NCBI GenBank assembly: GCA_964495465.1
Contig: CAZBWE010000098.1
Coordinates: 1-7,481, forward strand
Length of the DNA: 7,481 nt
Origin: CAZBWE01 sp964495465
Lineage (GTDB): Bacteria > Planctomycetota > Phycisphaerae > Sedimentisphaerales > Anaerobacaceae
Direction: 5' to 3'
Shown here: positions 1-5,349 of the stretch, piece by piece
Numbering within the stretch: the first letter of the stretch is position 1
Layout: the number at the start of each line of letters is the position of its first letter
Program-made: the position numbers and the translations under genes
Notes under the pieces: generated by a model
What the model was told of the DNA's origin: nothing
The model's input: only the letters and a program-made list of their open reading frames with translations
Databases searched by the model: none

Positions 1-147
1 GTGTTAATCCGTGTCTAATATATAATTAGTGTCCGCCTTTGGCGAGACCTCGCCTGTGGGCGGGTATATTCGTGTTAATTCGTGGCTGAAATTCAGTGGC
101 TAAAAAAATTCTCTGTGTCCTCTGTGAACTCTGTGGCTAAAAAAATA
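1..147. repeat. Short-repeat block running into the rdgB 5' end
   Basis: This stretch is built of short imperfect direct repeats. GTGTTAATCCGTGTCT at 1-16 recurs as GTGTTAATTCGTGGCT at 72-87 (14 of 16 identical). GTGGCTAAAAAAAT occurs exactly at 96-109 and again at 133-146, with a related GTGGCTGAAATT at 82-93. Between them, 112-132 is a run of CTGTG/TCCTCTGTG-type units. I recall very similar phrases as dispersed intergenic repeats in planctomycete and other environmental bacterial genomes, where they give rise to spurious peptides rich in TEFTEDTE; that is memory, not something this window proves. No gene ends within 1-81, and no convincing promoter is visible. The repeat overlaps the candidate start codons of rdgB. 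Confidence 0.6.
33..63. repeat. REP-like hairpin between the two GTGTTAAT repeats
   Basis: CCGCC (33-37) pairs with GGCGG (59-63), and inside it GGCGA (41-45) pairs with TCGCC (50-54) around a GACC loop, with a 3x4 internal loop between the stems. The GC-rich hairpin sits between the two copies of the GTGTTAAT-type repeat at 1-16 and 72-87, as if inserted into an AT-rich spacer. No T-tract follows, so a terminator role for an upstream gene is not supported. Confidence 0.45.
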
Positions 148-771
148 AATAAAATTCTTGTTGCAACTACCAATCCCGGCAAGATCGCTGAAATAAGGTC
201 TATGCTGGATTTCGATGTCGAGTGGCTCGGCCTGTCCGATTTCCCGAGCATAAATGAAATAAAAGAGGACGGCCTAACCTTTGCGGAGAATGCCCGCAAG
301 AAAGCCATCGGCTACGCCGAGCAAACCGGCCTGTGGACAATCGCCGATGACTCAGGCCTGGTAATCGATGCACTCAATGGTGCACCCGGAGTAAACAGCG
401 CTCGGTTCTCAGGCGCAAAAGAAAAAAGTGAGGTAGGGGCGGTTCGCGAACCGCCCCTAATCGACCATCGAAACATGGCCAAGGTTCTAAAGCTCCTTGA
501 GGGTGTTCCCAAAGAGAAAAGAACTGCCAGGTTCGTCTGCTGTTTGTGTCTTGCAAGCCCCGAAAAAGTCCTGGCTGAAACTGAAGGGAAACTGGAGGGT
601 TTTATAGCAGAAAGAGAAGTTGGGGAGAACGGTTTTGGCTACGACCCGATTTTCTTTGTGCCTAAGCTAAACAGGACTGTCGCCCAGCTGACTCGTGAAG
701 AAAAAAACGCCGTCTCTCACCGCGGCAGCGCCATCAGAGAATTAAAACATTTTCTTGAGCAGCTTTTGTAA
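133..771 (+). CDS. rdgB: XTP/dITP pyrophosphatase (RdgB/HAM1 family)
   Basis: Hydrolyses non-canonical purine triphosphates (XTP, dITP/ITP) to the monophosphate and pyrophosphate, keeping deaminated purines out of DNA and RNA; cytosolic, normally a homodimer. Family motifs are all present, counted from the GTG at 133: the N-terminal nucleotide-binding TTNPGK (residues 12-17), FAENARKKA, the DDSG metal/catalytic motif at 72-75 within DDSGLVIDALNGAPGVNSARFSG, GFGYDP at 167-172 and SHRG at 195-198. The product is 212 residues against about 190-205 usual; the excess is a roughly 9-residue in-frame insert (VGAVREPPL, about 101-109) encoded by a perfect palindrome. There is no ATG near the conserved N-terminus. 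In-frame GTGs lie at 82, 115, 124 and 133; 133 gives VAKKINKILVATTNPGK, closest to normal length, but no clear Shine-Dalgarno sequence precedes it and the start is uncertain. The frame is otherwise intact, so the gene is probably functional. Confidence 0.93.
   Translation: MAKKINKILVATTNPGKIAEIRSMLDFDVEWLGLSDFPSINEIKEDGLTFAENARKKAIGYAEQTGLWTIADDSGLVIDALNGAPGVNSARFSGAKEKSEVGAVREPPLIDHRNMAKVLKLLEGVPKEKRTARFVCCLCLASPEKVLAETEGKLEGFIAEREVGENGFGYDPIFFVPKLNRTVAQLTREEKNAVSHRGSAIRELKHFLEQLL
434..459. repeat. Perfect 26-bp palindrome inside rdgB
   Basis: Positions 434-459 are perfectly self-complementary over all 13 pairs: the left arm TAGGGGCGGTTCG is followed directly by its reverse complement. It lies in the rdgB frame and encodes most of VGAVREPPL. 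In RdgB proteins the link between SAR(Y/F)(S/A)G and the N..KLL helix is normally about 7-10 residues; here it is 19, so this segment looks like an insertion of about 27 bp (nine codons) that kept the frame. Such GC-rich palindromes are usually intergenic REP-like elements. The arrangement resembles the protein-coding palindromic elements described in Rickettsia, although the sequence is unrelated as far as I can judge. A tight RNA hairpin in the mRNA is expected. Confidence 0.85.
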
Positions 772-904
772 TCGGTGCGCCGGGGGCAAATAATACAGTC
801 GGCACTGAGAAGTTAGTTACGCTTATCATATCGGTTTCTGCCTTATTTATAAGGGTTTACTGTGGAGGAGGGTATGAGAAAGGCGTAAAATTGAAAAACT
901 GCCA

Positions 905-933
905 TTGCAAAAAAGACCATTTTGATGTATAAT
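905..933 (+). promoter_or_regulatory. Sigma-70-type promoter for the prepilin-like gene
   Basis: TTGCAA at 905-910 and a consensus TATAAT at 928-933 are separated by exactly 17 bp, giving an expected transcription start near 940. This leaves a leader of about 42 nt to the ATG at 982, or about 108 nt to the preferred ATG at 1048. The interval 772-904 between rdgB and this promoter shows no clear terminator or gene. Confidence 0.6.
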
Positions 934-1047
934 ATATAGTCCCTGTAGTTAAAAAGGGGGATTAAAAACACAAACGATAAAATGAACGGAACACCAGGCA
1001 GGTTTTTAGCATCTTATAAATGGCTGGATAAGTATCTGGGTAAAAGA

Positions 1048-1845
1048 ATGAATATTTGTGTGCATAAACGAAGAGGTTTCACTTTAATAGAGCTTTTGGT
1101 GGTAATTGCCATTATTGCCTTATTATTGGCGATTCTGCTCCCTTCGCTGGGGGCAGCCAGGGAGCAGGGCAAACGTATTGTTTGTCTGCATAATCTTAAT
1201 CAGTTGACACTCGCCTGGATGTTGTATGCCGATGATAATGACGGCAAGATTCCTTACAGCGATGTATGGTGGTCTTGGCAAGCTAATCCGCCGGTAGGGC
1301 CTTGCTGGACGGAATGGTATGATAAACCCGGTGAACCTCTCGGGCACGAGCCCATAGCAGAGGACTGGTATAATGGTTTCAAAAAAGGGACGCTGTGGAA
1401 ATATTTGACAAATGTTAAACTTTATAAGTGTCCAAATGGCGGCAGGGATGAGTATCTGACATACACCATCGTCGATTCGATGAATGGTTATTGCGGCTGG
1501 GGCGACTATAGTGAATATGATGACTTGAAGATTACAAATATAAATCAGATTCGCAGCCCGGGCGCAAGAATGGTTTTCCTTGGCGAAAGCCCCGTTTCGA
1601 CAGGAACCTGGGGAATCAAGTATAAGACGGAAGGATGGTGGGACCCCCCGCCGAAGCTGCACAGCAAAGGGACAACCTTTTCTTTCGCCGATGGACATAG
1701 TGAATTCTGGAAATGGCGAGACAGCCGCACCGCCAAGACAGAGTGGACCGGCAATGATGTTATCCAGAAAGGTAATGTAGATTTACACAATGTCCAAAGG
1801 GCTGTCTGGGGCAGTTTGGGATACGAGCCAGGCGCCATCCCTTAG
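1048..1845 (+). CDS. Prepilin-like protein with N-terminal cleavage site and H-X9-DG motif
   Basis: A 265-residue protein of the prepilin-type cleavage/methylation family with the processing-associated H-X9-DG C-terminal motif. From the ATG at 1048 it has a short basic leader (MNICVHKRRG), the peptidase site G10|F11, Glu at mature position 5 (FTLIE), and one hydrophobic helix (about 11-32, FTLIELLVVIAIIALLLAIL) leading to LPSLGAAREQGKR. After a Trp-rich globular region comes H205-(nine residues)-D215-G216, followed by H217 and then DLHNVQRAVWG near the end, a usual ending in this family. Such proteins should be cut by a PilD-like peptidase and anchored in the cytoplasmic membrane, or assembled into a type II secretion-like pseudopilus; individual functions are mostly unknown. 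An upstream in-frame ATG at 982 would add 22 residues and make the leader unusually long. Neither start has a good Shine-Dalgarno sequence: AAGGGGG at 954-960 is 21 nt from 982. No secretion or peptidase genes are adjacent. Confidence 0.85.
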   Translation: MNICVHKRRGFTLIELLVVIAIIALLLAILLPSLGAAREQGKRIVCLHNLNQLTLAWMLYADDNDGKIPYSDVWWSWQANPPVGPCWTEWYDKPGEPLGHEPIAEDWYNGFKKGTLWKYLTNVKLYKCPNGGRDEYLTYTIVDSMNGYCGWGDYSEYDDLKITNINQIRSPGARMVFLGESPVSTGTWGIKYKTEGWWDPPPKLHSKGTTFSFADGHSEFWKWRDSRTAKTEWTGNDVIQKGNVDLHNVQRAVWGSLGYEPGAIP

Positions 1846-1862
1846 CGAAGTCGTTTAAAAAG

Positions 1863-1994
1863 CATTTCTTTGTAGCCCCCTTATATAAAACCGTTGCTCA
1901 ATTGGCTCGCGAGGAAAAGAAAGCCGTCTCTCACCGAGGTAATGCCATAAGAAAGTTAAAACCAATTTTTGATGAGCTTCTACAAAATTCTTAA
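1863..1994 (+). pseudogene. 3'-end remnant of a second rdgB
   Basis: Reading from 1863 gives HFFVAPLYKTVAQL followed by AREEKKAVSHRGNAIRKLKP and IFDELLQNS, then TAA at 1992-1994. This aligns without gaps to the last 39 codons of the intact rdgB, beginning at FFVPKLNRTVAQL: 26 of 39 residues and about 81 of 117 bases are identical by my hand count, and many differences are at third codon positions. The family SHRG motif is intact. An in-frame stop at 1857-1859 and the absence of any ATG or upstream rdgB sequence show that it is only a C-terminal fragment; the GYDP motif and everything before it are missing. Homology begins about 18 bp after the stop of the prepilin-like gene. The pattern suggests a diverged homologue that was long under selection and then lost its 5' part, rather than a recent copy of the neighbouring rdgB. 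Confidence 0.85.
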
Positions 1995-2141
1995 AATTTG
2001 ACCCCATAGCTGGCTTCAAATCCTCATTTTTGATATTTCAATAAATTTGTCCCGGAAAAGAAAATCCCTGTTAGTTTGAAGTAACTTTTGTAGTATTATT
2101 AACATCGTATGGAGAAAATTATATTTTTGAAGTGCTTAGAT
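1995..2141. other. AT-rich spacer upstream of the hydrolase gene
   Basis: No gene is visible here. A TATTAT hexamer at 2094-2099 could serve as a -10 element for the downstream gene, but the best-placed -35 candidate (TTAGTT at 2071-2076, 17-bp spacing) is poor, and the better TTGAAG at 2076-2081 is only 12 bp away. A promoter is therefore possible but not demonstrated. Confidence 0.25.
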
Positions 2142-2149
2142 GGAAAGGA
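2142..2149 (+). promoter_or_regulatory. Ribosome binding site deciding the hydrolase start
   Basis: GGAAAGGA ends nine bases before the ATG at 2159. It favours this ATG over the in-frame GTG at 2132, which lies upstream of this site and would add nine residues in front of the signal peptide. A second ATG at 2165 is also possible. Confidence 0.6.
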
Positions 2150-2158
2150 CCCTGCAAT

Positions 2159-4504
2159 ATGAATATGCTGCGAATTAATTCGAAAATATCAGTTTGCGCC
2201 TCTCTGATGTTATTGTTTTCTGCGGTTTTGCCGCTTAAAGCCGACAGGCCGGATATTTCGCAATACAATCTCCTGTGGAAAAGTCAAAGCAGCAACTCCG
2301 GCCAGTCTATGCCCTGCGGCGGCGGTGACATCGGCCTGAACCTATGGGTCGAAAACGGCGACATCCTCTTTTATATGTCAAGAAGCGGCGCATTCGATGA
2401 AAACAACGGCTTTCTGAAATTCGGCAGAATCAGAATCAAGCTCTCTCCCAATTCGTTCCTGGATGAAGCTGACTTTACTCAGGAGCTGAAATTAAAAGAA
2501 GGTTACGTCGAAATCATCGGCGGCAAAGACAGCCGGAAGGTGAAGGTGGATATCTGGGTCGATGTGCATAAGCCCGTCATTCACGTTGATATCGATAGCA
2601 AGGAGCCGGTATCGGTCGAGACGGCTTATGAATCCTGGAGGACCGCCGACCGCGAGCTTACCAATCAGGAAAATGACAATAATCGCTCCTTCTCCTGGGC
2701 CCCCGTTAAATCGCTTCTCCGCAGGGATATCACCGCATTCAAAGACAGTGACATCCTTTCTTATCATCGCAATGACGACGCCAAACCCAACGCTTTCGAC
2801 CTCTGCCTTGAGCAGCAGGGGCTGATGGACGTCCAAAATCAGATGTTCAACCCAATTAAGAATCTAACTTTTGGCTGCCTTGTTCGCGGTAAAGATATGG
2901 AACCAGCCGGAAACGCAGAGGGAAAATATGCGAGCACGGATTTCAAATCCTGGATTCTCAGGAGCAAATCGCCGGCGGTCTCCCACAGCGTTAATATTTA
3001 CCTTTACATCGCTCACTCCGAAACGCTTCAGCAGTGGCTCGATGGCCTTTACAATCTGGTTAATGAATATGACAGCGCCGCCGGCCAGAGACAAAATACG
3101 CTAAAGTGGTGGGATAATTTCTGGAAGCGCAGCCATATTGTTATCAATTCGTCGAAGAAAGATAGTGTCCAGTGGTCTGTCGGCAGGAATTATCAATTGT
3201 TCCGCTACCAGCTCGGCTGCAACGCCTACGGCGAATATCCCACAAAGTTCAACGGCGGACTCTTCACTTATGACCCTGAATATGTGAACAACGGACTCAA
3301 ACTCAGCCCGGACTATCGCCGCTGGGGCGGCGGGAGTTTCACAGCACAGAATCAGCGGCTGATTTACTGGCCGATGCTTAAAAGCGGCGATTTCGATATG
3401 ATGCCTCCGCAGTTTGACTTCTATCTCAGGCCCCTGAAAAATGCAGAGCTCAGGACGAAGGTATATTGGGGACACAACGGCGCAAGTTTTACCGAGCAGA
3501 TAGAGAGTTTTGCTCTGCCTGTTGCCTTCGAATATGGCTGGAATCGCCCTGCCGGCTACGACCCTGGAGTCCAGTATAACGCGTGGGTCGAGTATCAATG
3601 GGATACCGCCCTGGAGTTTTGCTGGATGATTCTCGAATACGAAAGATACACGAAAAAGGATATCAGTAAATACATACCTTTGATTGAGAGCTGCCTCGTC
3701 TTTTTTGATGAGCATTACCAGTATCTTTCGCTGCGCAGAACCACTAAGGCCCTCGATGAGGATGGACATCTGGTTTTGTATCCGGGCACTGCCTGCGAAA
3801 CCTATAAAGTGGCAACGAATGCCGTATCTACCGTTGCCGCTCTCGATGTAGTTACGAACGGCCTACTGCGGCTTTCGGATAAGTATCTTACGGAAGAAAA
3901 ACGCAAGTATTACGAAGGATACCGCGAGCGTATTCCACTCATCACCTTCAGGGAGAAAAATGGCCACAGAACCATCGCACCGGCTCATCGATATGAACGA
4001 ATCAACAACATTGAGCTTCCTCAGCTTTATCCTGTTTTCCCTTATGGCATTTATGGTATTGGCAGGCCGGATATTGAGGTTGCGATAGATACCTGGAAGT
4101 TCGGCCAGGACAGGCCGCAGCAGAAAAATTACATTAGCTGGCATCAGGACGCCATTTTTTGTGCACGGCTCGGCTTAACAAAGGAGGCCGCAGAAATCAC
4201 GCTCAGAAAATTACGAGATTCCGGCAGGAGATGTCCGACTTTCTGGGGGCCGGGGCACGACTGGGTGCCGGACCATAACTGGGGCGGCTCCGGTATGATT
4301 GGTTTGCAGGAGATGCTGCTGCAGGCGGTGGATGATAAGATTTACCTTTTTCCTGCCTGGCCGAAGGACTGGGATGTTGATTTCAAGCTACACGCTCCCG
4401 ACGGCACAATCGTAGAAGCGTCTCTGAAAAATGGCCGTCTTAAACATTTGTCGGTTACCCCGAAAACCCGCCTTGATGATATTGTGTCACAGTATAAGAA
4501 GTAG
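2159..4504 (+). CDS. Exported DUF5703/GH95-like glycoside hydrolase
   Basis: A 781-residue protein with a Sec signal peptide (basic MNMLRINSK, hydrophobic residues about 10-26, probable cut at PLKA28|D29). The N-terminal region has the DUF5703-like signature SMPCGGGDIGLNLWVENGDI and the stretch GRIRIKLSPN. The rest resembles the (alpha/alpha)6-barrel of GH95 alpha-L-fucosidases/galactosidases: FTAQNQRLIYWPMLKSGD (Asn398) matches the NxQMNYWPAE region, YPGTACETYK carries Glu547 as a candidate general acid, and PDHNWGGSGMIGLQEMLLQ followed by LFPAWPKDW (Asp705) matches the GH95 DGNFGGTAGIAEMLLQ...LLPALPKAW block. The residue roles are inferred from recalled GH95 motifs, not from an alignment. 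A C-terminal beta domain (DGTIVEASLKNGRLKHLSV) is as expected. It probably cleaves a deoxy-sugar or galactose-type residue from a polysaccharide in the periplasm or outside the cell; the exact substrate cannot be read from sequence. No TonB transporter, sulfatase or regulator adjoins it, so it is not in a visible polysaccharide utilisation locus. Confidence 0.85.
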   Translation: MNMLRINSKISVCASLMLLFSAVLPLKADRPDISQYNLLWKSQSSNSGQSMPCGGGDIGLNLWVENGDILFYMSRSGAFDENNGFLKFGRIRIKLSPNSFLDEADFTQELKLKEGYVEIIGGKDSRKVKVDIWVDVHKPVIHVDIDSKEPVSVETAYESWRTADRELTNQENDNNRSFSWAPVKSLLRRDITAFKDSDILSYHRNDDAKPNAFDLCLEQQGLMDVQNQMFNPIKNLTFGCLVRGKDMEPAGNAEGKYASTDFKSWILRSKSPAVSHSVNIYLYIAHSETLQQWLDGLYNLVNEYDSAAGQRQNTLKWWDNFWKRSHIVINSSKKDSVQWSVGRNYQLFRYQLGCNAYGEYPTKFNGGLFTYDPEYVNNGLKLSPDYRRWGGGSFTAQNQRLIYWPMLKSGDFDMMPPQFDFYLRPLKNAELRTKVYWGHNGASFTEQIESFALPVAFEYGWNRPAGYDPGVQYNAWVEYQWDTALEFCWMILEYERYTKKDISKYIPLIESCLVFFDEHYQYLSLRRTTKALDEDGHLVLYPGTACETYKVATNAVSTVAALDVVTNGLLRLSDKYLTEEKRKYYEGYRERIPLITFREKNGHRTIAPAHRYERINNIELPQLYPVFPYGIYGIGRPDIEVAIDTWKFGQDRPQQKNYISWHQDAIFCARLGLTKEAAEITLRKLRDSGRRCPTFWGPGHDWVPDHNWGGSGMIGLQEMLLQAVDDKIYLFPAWPKDWDVDFKLHAPDGTIVEASLKNGRLKHLSVTPKTRLDDIVSQYKK

Positions 4505-4542
4505 CAAATAATTACTTATCAATAGGTTTCCTTATCGGTTAG

Positions 4543-4596
4543 CCCTGCCGCTCGCGGCAGGGGTGTCATGTCGGGGGTTTTCTTTTTTTTGTTTTT
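4543..4596 (+). terminator. Terminator-like hairpin after the hydrolase gene
   Basis: CCCTGCCG (4543-4550) and CGGCAGGG (4555-4562) form a perfect 8-bp stem with a CTCG loop, 39 bases past the stop codon. A T-rich run (4578-4596, broken only by one C and one G) follows, but about 15 bases separate stem and T-run, so it is not a textbook intrinsic terminator. The hairpin may instead be a REP-like element. Confidence 0.5.
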
Positions 4597-4667
4597 GATT
4601 CCTTGCATTGCAAGGGATTTGGGTCATTCCGTCGTCTGTTTTCCGTCCTCCGTTTTCTATCTTTTGC

Positions 4668-4827
4668 TTGCCACGGCGAATTTCTTAGACGAAGCCGGGT
4701 CGTTTGTCATCCAGCATCCAGTATCGCTTGTCCGCCGCAACCCTGTCCTGCGTAGCCTATCGGCGAGGTAGGATGACAAAGACGGATTTGTCTCGCCGTA
4801 GCTTCAGCGAAGTCTGATTCGTGGCAA
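4668..4827. repeat. Imperfect inverted repeat of about 160 bp
   Basis: TTGCCACG at 4668-4675 is the reverse complement of CGTGGCAA at 4820-4827, and further in TTTGTCATCC (4703-4712) is the exact reverse complement of GGATGACAAA (4771-4780). Between these arms GACGAAGC (4688-4695) partly matches the complement of 4801-4815. Inside are ATCCAGCATCCAGTATCGC and a small hairpin of the form CTTC-AGC-GAAG (4802-4812). The terminal inverted arms without coding capacity are compatible with a MITE-like or composite REP element. No target-site duplication is evident. Confidence 0.45.
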
Positions 4828-4852
4828 ACTATCCATGTTCTCTAAAGGCCGA

Positions 4853-4880
4853 TAGTCTTTTCGACTAATCAAAAGGACTA
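4853..4880. repeat. Small imperfect hairpin
   Basis: TAGTCTTTT at 4853-4861 can pair with AAAAGGACTA at 4871-4880 with one bulged base, around a loop of about nine bases. It lies just outside the 160-bp inverted repeat. No role is evident. Confidence 0.3.
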
Positions 4881-4902
4881 CAGACACATCCCTTCTTAAT
4901 CT

Positions 4903-5023
4903 CGCCATCCACCAATCCAACAACAAGAATCCAGCATCGCCTGCCCACTAACCGCTTTACGCTGTCCGCTAAACTAAACACTAACGGCTATCAGCCAATT
5001 AACCAATCACCAGTTAACCGGTG
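4903..5023. repeat. G-poor degenerate CTAAC/CCAAT repeat tract
   Basis: About 120 bases are strongly C/A-rich with roughly 13 G on this strand. They consist of drifting copies of short phrases: CCACCAATCCAACAAC, CACTAACCGCT, CACTAACGGCT, CCAATTAACCAATCACC and AGTTAACC. On the opposite strand this reads as GGTTAGTGG/GGTTAATTGG-like units. The end (5008-5023, CACCAGTTAACCGGTG) is a near-palindrome with 7 of 8 pairs. No reading frame of interest crosses it. It looks like a decayed short tandem or dispersed repeat. Confidence 0.45.
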
Positions 5024-5227
5024 TCGATATTGAAGTGGCATAGAAATTACGACATAAATGGCCAATGAACCTTGGCGGGTGGTGTTACGCGGGATAAATG
5101 CCCGGCCTGGATGGGAAGATTTAGGGATTACTTATTAACACTTCATCGCATAGATATGTGCCGAAAAAGCGGATTCCGCATTAAAACATCCCCTTAATAT
5201 GCCGTTAAATACTTTTTGATAGTTCTC

Positions 5228-5256
5228 TTGACATTTTCAGAATTGGTTTGTATTTG
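5228..5256 (+). promoter_or_regulatory. Candidate topA promoter
   Basis: A perfect -35 hexamer TTGACA (5228-5233) is followed after 17 bp by TATTTG (5251-5256), a weak -10 sharing only the first three bases with TATAAT. It would give a leader of about 85-90 nt before topA, containing the hairpin at 5295-5316. Confidence 0.4.
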
Positions 5257-5294
5257 TCCATTTCGCTGCAAGGCCGGGCCAGGTCCGCTAAATT

Positions 5295-5316
5295 TTATCG
5301 GTGAAATCGCCGATAA
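5295..5316 (+). promoter_or_regulatory. Hairpin in the topA leader
   Basis: TTATCGG (5295-5301) pairs perfectly with CCGATAA (5310-5316) around an 8-base loop, ending 33 bases before the topA start. No T-run follows, so it is not a terminator. It could affect mRNA stability or translation, but nothing else supports that. Confidence 0.3.
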
Positions 5317-5349
5317 CCTGTTCGTATTCAAAGATGTGGGTTTTTGTTT

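Larger units (their letters stand above)
4505..5349. other. 845-bp gene-free region with repeats
   Basis: No convincing gene occurs on either strand between the hydrolase stop and topA. The stretch holds, in order, a terminator-like hairpin (4543-4562), an imperfect inverted repeat of about 160 bp (4668-4827), a small hairpin (4853-4880), a G-poor degenerate repeat tract (4903-5023), a candidate topA promoter (5228-5256) and a leader hairpin (5295-5316). The part from 5024 to 5227 shows only a short GCGGA/TCCGC dyad at 5169-5179. The region looks like a landing area for small non-coding repeats. Confidence 0.6.

Noticed and set aside
982..1047. The upstream ATG as start of the prepilin-like protein
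   Set aside because: It would give a leader of 32 residues before the cleavage site, much longer than usual, and the only purine-rich site (954-960) is too far away. It is not fully excluded.
1123..1698. A 191-codon open frame on the minus strand
   Set aside because: It lies wholly opposite the prepilin-like gene, whose motifs are clear, and its translation shows no recognisable domain.
1863..1994. A small independent gene with an RdgB-like tail
   Set aside because: There is no ATG, a stop codon lies in frame just upstream (1857-1859), and the segment lacks all RdgB active-site motifs before the C-terminus.
2132..2158. The GTG at 2132 as start of the hydrolase
   Set aside because: The ribosome binding site GGAAAGGA lies downstream of it, and the ATG at 2159 gives a cleaner signal peptide.
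4568..4771. A 67-codon open frame after the hydrolase gene, with a hydrophobic start
   Set aside because: It begins in the T-rich tail of the terminator-like hairpin and ends inside the inverted repeat. Its apparent hydrophobicity comes from the T-run, and it has no ribosome binding site or family resemblance.
4903..5023. A possible CRISPR array
   Set aside because: The repeated phrases are short, irregular in spacing and degenerate; there are no constant repeats with unique spacers and no cas genes.
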